Part shown: one piece after another, positions 17,570-25,936 of the stretch
Position numbering within the stretch: position 1 is the first letter of the stretch
Layout of the letters: each line of letters starts with the position of its first letter
Assembly (NCBI GenBank): GCA_039933105.1
Contig: JBDTOT010000009.1
Location: 53,493-117,492, forward strand
DNA length: 64,000 bases
Source: FEN-1219 sp039933105
GTDB taxonomy: Bacteria > Pseudomonadota > Gammaproteobacteria > Steroidobacterales > Rariloculaceae
Direction: 5' to 3'
Notes under the pieces: model-generated
What the model was told of the DNA's origin: nothing
Databases searched by the model: none
Seen by the model: only the letters and a program-made list of their open reading frames with translations
Translations under genes and position numbers: made by a program

Positions 17570-18514
17570 ATGACAAAGAAAACCCTTCGGCAGGTGTTGG
17601 AAGAAGCGAAGAGCTGCATCGTGGCGCCATGCGTCTACGATTGCGCCTCCGCGCGCGCCGTGGAGATGGTCGGCTTCAAAGCCATGATGCTCTCGGGCGG
17701 TGAAGTCTCGATCGCTATGAACGGCGTACTCGACTACGGCTTCTCTGGGCTCGCCGACGTCGAGTGGATCACGAGCCGCATCTCGCACACGTGCTCCTTG
17801 CCTCTCGCAGCAGACATCGAAGATGGCTTCGGCGGACCGCTCGCGGTTTACCGCTCTGCGAAACGCATGGCGATGGCGGGCGCCCAGGCATTGCAGCTCG
17901 AGGACTCGGCCGACATGGAAGAGTCGACGAAGCTATTACCGCGAGAGGCCTACTACGCGAAGGTCAGGGCCGCGCTCGCGGCGCTCGAGGGCACGGACTG
18001 TTTCTTGATCGCACGCACGAACGCCGATCCGGCGACGGAACTCGACGAGGGGATCGCGCGCTGCCGCGAAGCGGTGAAGCTCGGCGCGAAGATGACCACG
18101 GTGGTGAAGCTCACCAACCTGAAGGATGCCGCCTACGTGGCGAGCAAGGTGCCGGGCTGGAAGATGTATCCGGACGTCGCCGGCAAGGACGGCGTGGCCG
18201 AGGTTACCGTCGAAGACATCTACCCACTAGGCTTCAACTTCCTGACGATGCACTACACGTTGAAGGCCGCTATGGACGGCATGCTCGAGCACGGGCGGCA
18301 CAACTTCGCGCAGCAAGGGTCGCTATACACCTGCGACAAGAAGGACGCGACCGGCATCATGGGCATGAGCGCCACGCCACTGTTCGACCCGCACGGCTAC
18401 ATGGAGCTCGAGCAGCGTTTCAGCTTGAAGAAGAAAGACTTCACGATCGTCGGCAAAGAAGTCGAGGGCTACCCCGAAGGCTTCGTGAAAGTGCCGATCA
18501 CCGATCGGTTCTAG
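17570..18514 (+). CDS. Isocitrate lyase/PEP mutase family enzyme
   Basis: A 314-residue alpha/beta barrel of the PEP mutase/isocitrate lyase superfamily. It shows CVYDCASARAVEMVGFKA, the metal site AADIEDGFGG, LQLEDSADMEES, ARTNADPATELDEGIARC and VKLTNLKDA. The superfamily cleaves or forms C-C or C-P bonds of 2-hydroxy- or 2-oxo-dicarboxylates (oxaloacetate decarboxylation, methylisocitrate or dimethylmalate cleavage). The classical lyase KKCGH loop is absent, so it is not isocitrate or methylisocitrate lyase proper. AAAGGAA precedes the ATG. Co-orientation with the SDR and 2-hydroxyacid dehydrogenase suggests it handles a side-product or a branched sugar acid. The reaction is unassigned. Confidence 0.83.
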   Translation: MTKKTLRQVLEEAKSCIVAPCVYDCASARAVEMVGFKAMMLSGGEVSIAMNGVLDYGFSGLADVEWITSRISHTCSLPLAADIEDGFGGPLAVYRSAKRMAMAGAQALQLEDSADMEESTKLLPREAYYAKVRAALAALEGTDCFLIARTNADPATELDEGIARCREAVKLGAKMTTVVKLTNLKDAAYVASKVPGWKMYPDVAGKDGVAEVTVEDIYPLGFNFLTMHYTLKAAMDGMLEHGRHNFAQQGSLYTCDKKDATGIMGMSATPLFDPHGYMELEQRFSLKKKDFTIVGKEVEGYPEGFVKVPITDRF

Positions 18515-18530
18515 GTTCTAGGGCGCTCGC

Positions 18531-19856
18531 CTACGCCCCGCCGCGCAACACGCGGTAGGGGCGCCAGGCCAGGGCCAGCAGCGTGAACATGATCGGCGCC
18601 GGCACCGCGACCACGATCGCGAGTGAGTATCGAATGTCGGCCGGATTCTTGAACACGTAATCCGTCATGAGCCCCACCACCGTGGGCCCCACGCCGAGAC
18701 CCACGAGCGTGATCAGCGTGATGTAGAGGGCTGTGACCTGCGCGCGCGCGCGGTTCGGCACGATCAGCTGAATCGACGTGCCCGCACATGCGTACGGCGT
18801 GTTGGATAGAAAGATGGCCGGCGCAAGTAACGCGAGCGCAAGCTCCGGCGACGGCATCAGCGGCGCAAGCCCACCGAACACACCGCAGCCGATGAAACCG
18901 AACGCGGCCACTTTCAGCGGCGCATCGAGATGACCGCGGCGTGAGAGCCGATCCGTCATCCAGCCCCCGAAGTACGCGCCCGCTGTGCCGAACGTCAACA
19001 CGATTAAGCCGAACGCGAGACCCGCCTGCCGCGGATTCCAATCGAACGTGCGTTGGAACAGCGACGGCGTCCAGACGAAAAACGTGTACGACACGAGCGT
19101 AACCATGCAGAAGCCCGCAAACATGGGCGCCAAGGCGCGGCCGCGCTCGCGCACGAGCGCGAAGACCTCTCTCGGCGTAAGTGGCATCTGAGCGCTGCCG
19201 CCGCGCCGCTCGGGCTCCTTCAATAGCAGGAACAGCGGGACGAGCAGCAGGCCCGGCGTGCCAATGATCAAGAACGCGGCCTGCCAAGGTTCGAACCCTT
19301 CGAGGAGCCCGCTCGAAAGCACCGACGACGTCGCGAGCCACTGCAGCAGAAAGCCGCCGGCGATCAGGCCCACGGCCTGCCCCACGGGTGCGCTCATGAA
19401 GAAGGCGCCAATGGCGCGACCGAGCTTCTCGCGCGGAAAGTAGTCGCTCATCATCGAGAGGCCGGCCGGCGTGACCGTGGCCTCGCCTACACCCACACCG
19501 ACGCGCGTCAGGAACAGCTGCGCGTAGCTGCGCGCGAAACCGGAGCTGATCGCGAACAAGCTGAAGAACAGCAGCGACACGCCCATGATCACGCGCCGCT
19601 GGTAACGGTCCGCGAGCCAACCGAGCGGCACGCACGCGAGCGTATAAAAAATTCCGAACGCGACGCTCTGCAGCATCGCGAACTGCGTGTCGTTCAACGA
19701 GAACGCCTGCTTCAGCGGGCCGACCGTGAGATTGATGACGGTGCGGTCGAATTGCGATACGACGGACGCCAACGCCATCAAAGTGACGAGCCACCAACCC
19801 GCCCTGGCGCTCGGCCAGGCGGCGTCTGAATCGGACGATTCAACAGGATTTGCCAC
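18531..19856 (-). CDS. MFS transporter (sugar acid/organic anion type)
   Basis: A 441-residue carrier with about 12 hydrophobic segments. The first helix carries the FDRTVINLTVGPLK signature seen in spinster-like and hexuronate/anion MFS members. The loop GWLADRYQRR between helices 2 and 3 is the MFS A-motif, and GVGVGEATVTPAGLSMMSDYF is in helix 4-5. The start is a GTG with AAGGGGGG eight bases before. It is convergent with the PEP mutase-like gene and divergent from the exported SMP-30-like gene, the two starts flanking the operator-like site at 19904-19927. It is the only inner-membrane transporter gene in the sugar-acid cluster, so it probably imports the substrate. Confidence 0.9.
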   Translation of the reverse strand: MANPVESSDSDAAWPSARAGWWLVTLMALASVVSQFDRTVINLTVGPLKQAFSLNDTQFAMLQSVAFGIFYTLACVPLGWLADRYQRRVIMGVSLLFFSLFAISSGFARSYAQLFLTRVGVGVGEATVTPAGLSMMSDYFPREKLGRAIGAFFMSAPVGQAVGLIAGGFLLQWLATSSVLSSGLLEGFEPWQAAFLIIGTPGLLLVPLFLLLKEPERRGGSAQMPLTPREVFALVRERGRALAPMFAGFCMVTLVSYTFFVWTPSLFQRTFDWNPRQAGLAFGLIVLTFGTAGAYFGGWMTDRLSRRGHLDAPLKVAAFGFIGCGVFGGLAPLMPSPELALALLAPAIFLSNTPYACAGTSIQLIVPNRARAQVTALYITLITLVGLGVGPTVVGLMTDYVFKNPADIRYSLAIVVAVPAPIMFTLLALAWRPYRVLRGGA

Positions 19857-19903
19857 GGTCGGACCCCCCTTAGTCTTCTTATTCTGTTGCGGCAGCGGAG
19901 CAG

Positions 19904-19927
19904 AATGTTAACGTTCACGTTAGCATT
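19904..19927. promoter_or_regulatory. Operator-like palindromic site B between MFS and SMP-30-like genes
   Basis: The arms AATGTTAACGT (19904-19914) and ACGTTAGCATT (19917-19927) are complementary at 10 of 11 positions around a TC centre, a long dyad of the size bound by LacI-family dimers. It shares TGTTAACGTnCACnTT with site A at 15785-15800. It lies in the 109-base divergent promoter between two genes of the cluster. Confidence 0.68.
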
Positions 19928-19965
19928 GGTTTACGCGCTGCGCCACCCGCGGCCAAGGGGGGCCG

Positions 19966-21057
19966 ATGTCGATTCGCGATGTGTTCTTGCCTGCGTTGCT
20001 GCTCGCTGCGAGCGCGGCGTGTCTCGCACCGGCGACGCGCGCGGCGGCGCAAGATTGCTCCGCGACGGGCGTGATGACGTTCATCTGCGGCGCCGACGCC
20101 GCAGAGGACAGCGTGGCGGTGCCCGGGACTCGTTGGCTCATCGCGAGCGGTCTCGGCTTCGGCACGCCGAACACACTGAAGCGAATCGACACGGCGAGCG
20201 GCCGCGTCGAGGTGTTGTATCCGGCGGGCGCCGCGAACCGGCCTGACGAGCGTACCTACGCCGCCTGCGCCGGTCCGCCCGACGTGGCGACGTTCTCCAC
20301 GGGCGGCTTGGCGCTGCGCGCCACGGGCCGCAATCGCGCAGTGCTGTATGCCGTGCATAGCGGCGGGCGCGAGTCCATCGAAGTGTTCGAGCTCGATTCG
20401 GCGGGCGCAGCGCCAGTGGCGACCTGGGTCGGCTGCATTCCCATGCCCGAACACACCGACGCAAACGCAGTCGCCGCGTTGCGCGACGGCGGCGTCGCGA
20501 TCGCCAGCATGGACGATGGCAGCGCCGACCGAATGCTGCGGCACGTGGCAGGCGAGGCGCTCGGCGGCGTGTATGAGTGGCAGCCCCGCTCCGGGCTGCG
20601 CGAGTTGCCCGGCATCCGCCTTCGCGGCGGCAACGGCATTCTCGAGACGCCCGACGGGCGCTCGCTGCTCGTCAGCGCGTGGTCCGGCGGTGAGATCGTG
20701 CGCATCCGTCGCGACGGCCGCACAGCGCCTGAGTCCGTCAAACTCGACTATCTACCCGACAACCTGAAGTGGGCCGCCGACGGCTCGATCCTGGTCGGCG
20801 GACAGGTGGCGCCCGTCGCGAACATCGCGAACTGCACCGGCGCTCAGTGCCCCAATGACTGGGTCGTCGCGAAGCTCGATCCGCGGACGCTGAAGTCGCG
20901 CACGTTGATCGCGGGCAAGGGCACGCCCGTCGTGAATTACGTGACCGGCGCAACGGAGCTGAACGGTGCTCTGTTCCTCACGAATCGCGGCGCGGGGCGG
21001 ATCGGTGTCGTGCGCACGAAGGACCTGCCGCGTCGCAGTGTGCTGCACGTCGAGTGA
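19966..21057 (+). CDS. Exported SMP-30/gluconolactonase-like beta-propeller protein
   Basis: A 363-residue protein with a signal peptide (MSIRDVFLPALLLAASAACLAPATRAAAQ). It folds, by pattern, as a six-bladed propeller of the SMP-30/arylesterase/lactonase kind. The segment GGNGILETPDGRSLLVSAW corresponds to the family's NG...DG...YV calcium-site strand, and YLPDNLKWAADGSILVGGQ gives another DN blade motif. Several cysteines (CSATG, CGAD, CAGPPD, CIPMPE, CTGAQC) suggest disulphides in the periplasm. AAGGGGGG sits before the ATG. It is divergent from the MFS gene. A periplasmic sugar lactonase delivering the free acid to that carrier is the natural inference; hydrolysis of another ester is possible. 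Confidence 0.8.
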   Translation: MSIRDVFLPALLLAASAACLAPATRAAAQDCSATGVMTFICGADAAEDSVAVPGTRWLIASGLGFGTPNTLKRIDTASGRVEVLYPAGAANRPDERTYAACAGPPDVATFSTGGLALRATGRNRAVLYAVHSGGRESIEVFELDSAGAAPVATWVGCIPMPEHTDANAVAALRDGGVAIASMDDGSADRMLRHVAGEALGGVYEWQPRSGLRELPGIRLRGGNGILETPDGRSLLVSAWSGGEIVRIRRDGRTAPESVKLDYLPDNLKWAADGSILVGGQVAPVANIANCTGAQCPNDWVVAKLDPRTLKSRTLIAGKGTPVVNYVTGATELNGALFLTNRGAGRIGVVRTKDLPRRSVLHVE

Positions 21058-21064
21058 CGTGCCC

Positions 21065-22366
21065 TCAAGAGCGCTCGAACATTGCGAGCGCCTCGATGTG
21101 GTTGGTGTGCGGGAACATGTCGAACACGCGTGCCACCTTCAGCTTGTAGCCGCGTTGATGCACCAGGACGCCGGCATCGCGCGCGAGCGTGGCCGGGTGG
21201 CAAGACACGTAGACGATGCGGCGCGGATTGCTGCGCGCGAGCTCAGCGATCGGCACTTCCGCGCCCGTGCGCGGCGGATCGAGCACGACGATGTCCCACG
21301 CCTCGCGATAGAAGCTCCAGTCACTCTTCGAAAGATCGGCGGTGATGAAACGCGTGTTGGCGATGCCGTTCAACGTGGCGTTGCGCACGGCGCGCGCGAC
21401 GAGGCCTGCCTCGCCTTCCACCCCGAGCAGCTCTCTCGCGCGCTGCGCGAGCGGCAGGCTGAAATTACCGAGTCCGCAGTAGAGATCGAGCACTCGGTCC
21501 GTGGTTTCGATCGCCGCAAGCTTGATCGCTGTCGCAACGAGCTCGGCGTTGATCGCCGCATTGACCTGCACGAAATCCGTCGGCAGGAATTGCAGCGTGA
21601 GGCCGAACGCCTCGAGTTTGTAGCTCAAGATCCGAGCTTCACCTAGCGGCGCGATCGTACCGGGGCCGCCGGGCTGCAGGTAGATGTCGATGCCGTGGCG
21701 CACGCCGAAGTCGAGGAACGCTTGCTTGTCGGCGGCCGTAGGGGGCTCGAGCACCCGCAGCACGAGCGCAGTGACGCCGTCGACCACGGCCGCCTCGATC
21801 TGCGGCACTCGCTCGCGAATGCTGGTGCCGGCGATCAAGCCCCCCAGCTCGCCGAGCAGACCGTCTAGCGGCGGCGCGAGCACCGGGCAGTGCTGCATAT
21901 CGGTGAGATAGGTGCCGGCGCGCTCGCGAAATCCGACCAGCGCGCGCTCCTTACCCGCAACGTACTTCGCGCCGAGCCGCGCGCGGCGGCGGTAGCGCCA
22001 CGGTGGGCTTGCGACTGGAGGCAGCCATTCTTCGGGCCCGGTGCGCCCGATACGCGTGAGCGCTTGCGCCACGGCGTTTTGCTTGAAGGTGATCTGCGCA
22101 GAGTGCGCCAGATGCTGGAGCGCGCAGCCGCCGCAGCGGCCGAAGTACTCGCATCCCGGTGTCACGCGGTCAGGCGAAGGCTCCAGTACGCGCACGAGAG
22201 ACGCTTCCACGAGCTTGCGCCGGCGCTTGCGCAGCACGATCTCGACGCGTTCGCCCGGCAGCGCGTCCGGCACGAATACGCGGCGCCCATCGACGTCCGC
22301 CACTCCCTCGCCATCGTGCGTCAGATCGACGATGGTGGCGGTGACTGTCTCTGCGTCACCCCGCAC
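21065..22366 (-). CDS. rlmD: 23S rRNA (uracil-1939-C5)-methyltransferase RlmD
   Basis: A 433-residue TrmA/RumA-family RNA methyltransferase with an N-terminal TRAM domain (residues 5-62). The [4Fe-4S] cluster cysteines are CEYFGRCGGC near 72-81 plus a later Cys in DMQHCPVL. The SAM-binding DLYCGLGNFSLPLA follows. The catalytic Cys lies in VYVSCHPATLARD after the LDPPRTGA loop. Length and cluster motif match RlmD rather than TrmA. The start is a GTG that overlaps the end of the upstream exonuclease gene by 11 bases. It is tail-to-tail with the SMP-30-like gene, seven bases apart. Confidence 0.94.
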   Translation of the reverse strand: MRGDAETVTATIVDLTHDGEGVADVDGRRVFVPDALPGERVEIVLRKRRRKLVEASLVRVLEPSPDRVTPGCEYFGRCGGCALQHLAHSAQITFKQNAVAQALTRIGRTGPEEWLPPVASPPWRYRRRARLGAKYVAGKERALVGFRERAGTYLTDMQHCPVLAPPLDGLLGELGGLIAGTSIRERVPQIEAAVVDGVTALVLRVLEPPTAADKQAFLDFGVRHGIDIYLQPGGPGTIAPLGEARILSYKLEAFGLTLQFLPTDFVQVNAAINAELVATAIKLAAIETTDRVLDLYCGLGNFSLPLAQRARELLGVEGEAGLVARAVRNATLNGIANTRFITADLSKSDWSFYREAWDIVVLDPPRTGAEVPIAELARSNPRRIVYVSCHPATLARDAGVLVHQRGYKLKVARVFDMFPHTNHIEALAMFERS

Positions 22367-23138
22367 GCGTCTTTCGCCACATCTCGAGGTACAGCTTCAG
22401 GTGCGGCCGATCCGACTGTTCGAGCTTCGCTTCGACCTGCTGCAACTCGCCCTGGTACGCCACGGGGTCGAGTTCACCGCGGACGAGCTGGAAGCGCAGA
22501 TAGATCAGGTACGTATTCAGCACGTCGGTCTCGCAGTAGTCACGAATAGCGGCGAGCTCACCGCGCTGATATGCGGACCACACGTGCGCACCACCGATGC
22601 CGAGCTTGCCCGGCAAACCGATCAGCTGCGCCGCCGCGTCGAGCGAGGCGCGGCTGCTCGCGCCGTAGCCGGACAGCACGTCCATCAGATCCATGTGCCG
22701 CCAATGGAATCGGGAGAGGTAGTTGTTGTAGCGAAAGTCGCGATCGCTCTCGCCAACTTCCCAGTACTTGTGTGCGTTGACGCCGTGCTTCAACGCGCGA
22801 TAGTTCAGCACGGGCAGATCGAAACCCGAGCCGTTCCACGAAACGAGGTCGGGCGTATACCGCTCGAGACCGTCGAAGAACCGCTGAACGATCTCGCGTT
22901 CCGGAGACTGCTCCTCGCCGAGGCTGAAGATCTTGATACCGTCGCGGCTGCGCATGACGGCGGAGATGGCAACGATGCGCTGCTGAGGCGGCGGCAGGAA
23001 ATCGCTGCCTCTGATCTGCCGTTGTTTCGTGAACATGACCGTCGCCACGTCGGCATCGCTCAAGTCCCCGAGGTCATACAGCCTGCGGCCGAGCTCGACG
23101 TCCGGCACGGTTTCGATATCGAATACGAGTGTGTTCAA
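22356..23138 (-). CDS. DEDDy-type 3'-5' exonuclease (PolB exonuclease-like)
   Basis: A 260-residue stand-alone exonuclease domain. The DEDDy residues are visible: FDIETVPD at the N-terminus (Exo I), SWNGSGFDLPVL (Exo II) and YCETDVLNTYLIYLR (Exo III with Tyr). The family is the predicted 3'-5' exonuclease related to the proofreading domain of B-family polymerases and is common in Xanthomonadales and pseudomonads next to rumA/rlmD. The start is a TTG at 23138; no ATG or GTG lies near. Its biological substrate, DNA repair intermediate or RNA end, is not established from sequence. Confidence 0.87.
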   Translation of the reverse strand: MNTLVFDIETVPDVELGRRLYDLGDLSDADVATVMFTKQRQIRGSDFLPPPQQRIVAISAVMRSRDGIKIFSLGEEQSPEREIVQRFFDGLERYTPDLVSWNGSGFDLPVLNYRALKHGVNAHKYWEVGESDRDFRYNNYLSRFHWRHMDLMDVLSGYGASSRASLDAAAQLIGLPGKLGIGGAHVWSAYQRGELAAIRDYCETDVLNTYLIYLRFQLVRGELDPVAYQGELQQVEAKLEQSDRPHLKLYLEMWRKTRAG

Positions 23139-23150
23139 ACGCGCTCTAAC

Positions 23151-23549
23151 CTATTTCAAGTTGTCGATCTCGGCTTTCATCAGCACGGCGACCGCGACGA
23201 TCAGCCCCGCTTCGTCGCTCAGCGTAAGGTGCCCGCTGCCTACTCCGAGTCTGCGGCACACGGCCTTCCCACGTTCCGAGTAAATGACCTGCGGCTGACC
23301 CAGCGCGTTCGGCAGCATGCCGACGTCACGGATCCACATGCCGTTTGCGAACCCCGTGCCCATCGCCTTCACGACCGCTTCTTTCGCCGCAAACCGCATC
23401 GCGAGAAAACGTACGGGCCGCTTTGCCTTCTTGAACAGCGCGTACTCCTCGTCGAGTAGCAGGCGTCGCGCGAAGTGCTCGCCAAACTGTTGCCAGGTCT
23501 TCTCGACCCGCTCCGCTTGCAAAATATCCGTACCGATGCCGAAGATCAC
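23151..23549 (-). CDS. acpS: Holo-[acyl-carrier-protein] synthase
   Basis: A 132-residue phosphopantetheinyl transferase that activates acyl carrier protein from CoA. The metal-binding Asp is in GIGTDILQAERV and the Glu in FAAKEAVVKAMGTG, the two AcpS signatures. The C-terminal HLTLSDEAGLIVAVAVL is the usual final strand. The GTG start overlaps the pdxJ stop (GTGA). This is the classical rnc-era-recO-pdxJ-acpS end of the lep operon, and its length is normal. Confidence 0.95.
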   Translation of the reverse strand: MIFGIGTDILQAERVEKTWQQFGEHFARRLLLDEEYALFKKAKRPVRFLAMRFAAKEAVVKAMGTGFANGMWIRDVGMLPNALGQPQVIYSERGKAVCRRLGVGSGHLTLSDEAGLIVAVAVLMKAEIDNLK

Positions 23550-24283
23550 GAGCGGGCCGCCACCATCAACGCCTTCATTTTCGCCACGGCGCCTGCGAAC
23601 CCATCGAACAACGCCTGCGCCACGATGGCGTGACCGATGTTCAGCTCAACTATTTCCGCCATCGCAGCCACCGCCGCTACATTTTGATAGTTCAAACCGT
23701 GGCCCGCGTGGACGGTGAGCCCCATTCTGCTCGCACGCTGCGCCGCGGTGCGGATTCGCTCCAGCTCGATTGCAGCGGCCGGGCCGCTCGCCTCCGCATA
23801 CGCGCCGGTGTGCAGCTCCACCACGGGCGCGCCCGCCTCGGCGCTCGCAGCGACCTGCGCCTCGTCGGGGTCGATGAACAGAGACACGCGAATACCATGT
23901 TCGGCGAGCTTGCGGCACGCGGCCGCGACGCGCTCCCGCTGCCCGGCCACGTCGAGTCCGCCCTCGGTGGTGAGCTCTGCGCGCCGCTCTGGCACCAAGC
24001 AACAATCGGACGGCCGGTGCAGAACGGCAAAGTCGACCATGGTGTCGGTCACCGCCATCTCGAGATTCACGCGCGTCTGGACGGTGCGCAGCAACACCTC
24101 GACGTCGCGCGCCTGAATGTGGCGCCGATCCTCGCGCAGATGGACGGTGATACTGTCCGCGCCCGATTGCTCGGCAACCAGCGCAGCCGCGACCGGATCT
24201 GGATACCGTGTGCCGCGTGCCTGCCGCAAGGTTGCGACATGATCGACATTCACGCCGAGATGAATGGATGCCGGGTGTGCCAT
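23546..24283 (-). CDS. pdxJ: Pyridoxine 5'-phosphate synthase
   Basis: A 245-residue TIM-barrel enzyme that condenses 1-deoxyxylulose 5-phosphate with aminoacetone phosphate to pyridoxine phosphate. The opening LGVNVDHVATLRQARGTRYPDP is diagnostic, followed by SITVHLREDRRHIQ, the Glu region NLEMAVTD, and GLTVHAGHGLNYQN for phosphate binding. It sits between recO (13 bases upstream) and acpS (overlapping). Its substrate deoxyxylulose phosphate implies that Dxs exists in this organism, relevant to the missing downstream MEP genes noted elsewhere. Confidence 0.96.
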   Translation of the reverse strand: MAHPASIHLGVNVDHVATLRQARGTRYPDPVAAALVAEQSGADSITVHLREDRRHIQARDVEVLLRTVQTRVNLEMAVTDTMVDFAVLHRPSDCCLVPERRAELTTEGGLDVAGQRERVAAACRKLAEHGIRVSLFIDPDEAQVAASAEAGAPVVELHTGAYAEASGPAAAIELERIRTAAQRASRMGLTVHAGHGLNYQNVAAVAAMAEIVELNIGHAIVAQALFDGFAGAVAKMKALMVAARS

Positions 24284-24296
24284 CTTGAAAACGAAG

Positions 24297-25028
24297 CTAC
24301 AGTCCGCGACTCACGATGTCCTGCAATACCAGGCGGCTCTGCAATGGCCGCTCGCCCAAGTGAACGCGTAATACGCGGCCGAGCAACCGTTGCGCCGCGC
24401 GCAAGCTCCCGTCGTCGTCGAGCCTGCTCTCACGCAACGCGATCAGATCGCGCCCAATATAAATGTCGTCGTCGGCTTGCGCGCCGGTGTCAGCGCAACG
24501 CAGGCCTTGTTCGATCTCGAACACATACCGTGTTTCGGGCCTGAGAGGCGCGCCGCTCGAAGCTTCGCTCTGTAGCTCTACGCCGTAGCCGAGCGCGTGC
24601 AGCAAGCCCAACTCGAAAACACGCAGAGGCCGCGCCACGACTTTGGTTTCGGCCAGCTCCGCGAGGCAGCGACTATAGCAGGAAAAAATCTCGGCGTTGG
24701 GATCGCTACGAGCGGTGAGCCGCAGCAGCAACTCGTTCGCGTAGTAACCACCGAGCAGACGCTGCGCCGCGAGATCGTAGCTCGCACCCGCGGCCTCCAC
24801 CTGCGTCAGGCGCCCGAGATCACCACGCCGCAACCACGATAAGCGCAGCGGCACGAATGGCTGAAGCAGCGCGCGTTGGCCGCTGATGGGACGTCGCGAG
24901 CCGCGGGCCACGAGCCCTACCCGACCATGATTTGCCGTCACACATTCGAGCAGCTGGCTTGTGTTGAGATAGGGTCGCTGGTGAAGCACGAACCCCGGCT
25001 CGAGCAGCACTTGTTCGCGTTCGGCCAT
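24297..25028 (-). CDS. recO: DNA repair protein RecO
   Basis: A 243-residue RecO with an N-terminal OB-fold (FVLHQRPYLNTSQLLECVTANHGRVGLVARGSRRP) and an alpha-helical C-terminal part (YYANELLLRLTARSDPNAEIFSCY; RVFELGLLHALGYG). It acts with RecR to load RecA on SSB-coated DNA. The ATG at 25028 shares one base with the era stop (TAATG). A longer frame upstream is a shadow of era. Zinc-finger cysteines seen in some RecO proteins are not obvious, as is usual for proteobacterial forms. Confidence 0.93.
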   Translation of the reverse strand: MAEREQVLLEPGFVLHQRPYLNTSQLLECVTANHGRVGLVARGSRRPISGQRALLQPFVPLRLSWLRRGDLGRLTQVEAAGASYDLAAQRLLGGYYANELLLRLTARSDPNAEIFSCYSRCLAELAETKVVARPLRVFELGLLHALGYGVELQSEASSGAPLRPETRYVFEIEQGLRCADTGAQADDDIYIGRDLIALRESRLDDDGSLRAAQRLLGRVLRVHLGERPLQSRLVLQDIVSRGL

Positions 25029-25936
25029 TACACCTCGAAGCCGAGCCGCTGCAGCTCGCGCTCGCTGTCGGCCCAATGCTCGCGCACTTTGACCCACAGC
25101 TCGAGATGCACGCGTTCGCCGAGTAGGCTCCTGAGCTCGATCCTCGCTTCGGAGCCGGCCTGCTTCAGCACGCCGCCCCCTTTGCCGATGACGATCTTCT
25201 TTTGGCTCTCGCGCTCGAGCAAGACGAGCGCATGCACGAGACGCTGGCCTTCCTCGTTGTACCCGAGATGCTCGACCTCGACCGTGAGGCCGTACGGCAC
25301 CTCTTGATGGACGAGTCTCATGAGTTTCTCGCGGATGGTCTCCGCGATTCGGAACGACAGATCGCGGTCGGTAACCATGCCCTGTGGGAACAGCGCCGGC
25401 CCCTGCGGCAAGTGTTCGAAGATCTGCGCGACCAGCCGGTCGAGATTCTCACCGGTCTTCGCCGCCACGGGCACCAAAGCGGCGAATGGCAGACCACCGA
25501 GCTTGTCGAGCGTCGGCAGCAGCTCGATTTTGCTTGCGAGCGCGTCGATCTTGTTCACCACCAGGAAAGTCCGGTCGTATCGGTCCTTGACCATGTCGAT
25601 CAGGATGCGATCCTGGCTCACGAGCCCCTTCGCCTCGACAACGAGCAACGCCACGTCGCAATCGTCGAGGGCCTGGTGAATTTGTCGCGCCATGAGCCTG
25701 TGCAACACGCGCTGGGTGCGCCGGGCATGACCGGGTGTATCGATGAACACGGCCTGATCGACGCCGCGGTTCAACACGCCGAGCACGCGCTGTCGCGTGG
25801 TGTGCGGCTTATCGGTGACGATGCTGAGCTTCTCGCCGATGAGGGCGTTGAGCAGAGTGGATTTGCCGACGTTGGGACGCCCGACAATCGCCACCAGACC
25901 GCAGCGCCCGGCCGTTGTGCTATCCGTCTCGCTCAC
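25028..25936 (-). CDS. era: GTPase Era
   Basis: A 302-residue ribosome-maturation GTPase that binds the 3' end of 16S rRNA. The G1 motif GRPNVGKSTLLNALIG, G3 DTPGHARRTQ, G4 NKID and the C-terminal KH domain (IGKGGGVLKQAGSEARIELRSLLGERVHLELWVKV) are all present. The start is GTG at 25936, overlapping the rnc stop region by 17 bases. RNase III and Era being translated together, followed directly by recO, is the standard arrangement. Confidence 0.97.
   Translation of the reverse strand: MSETDSTTAGRCGLVAIVGRPNVGKSTLLNALIGEKLSIVTDKPHTTRQRVLGVLNRGVDQAVFIDTPGHARRTQRVLHRLMARQIHQALDDCDVALLVVEAKGLVSQDRILIDMVKDRYDRTFLVVNKIDALASKIELLPTLDKLGGLPFAALVPVAAKTGENLDRLVAQIFEHLPQGPALFPQGMVTDRDLSFRIAETIREKLMRLVHQEVPYGLTVEVEHLGYNEEGQRLVHALVLLERESQKKIVIGKGGGVLKQAGSEARIELRSLLGERVHLELWVKVREHWADSERELQRLGFEV

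Noticed and set aside
18508..18522. Short direct repeat of GTTCTAG around the stop of the PEP mutase-like gene
   Set aside because: Only two 7-base units; too short to distinguish from chance.
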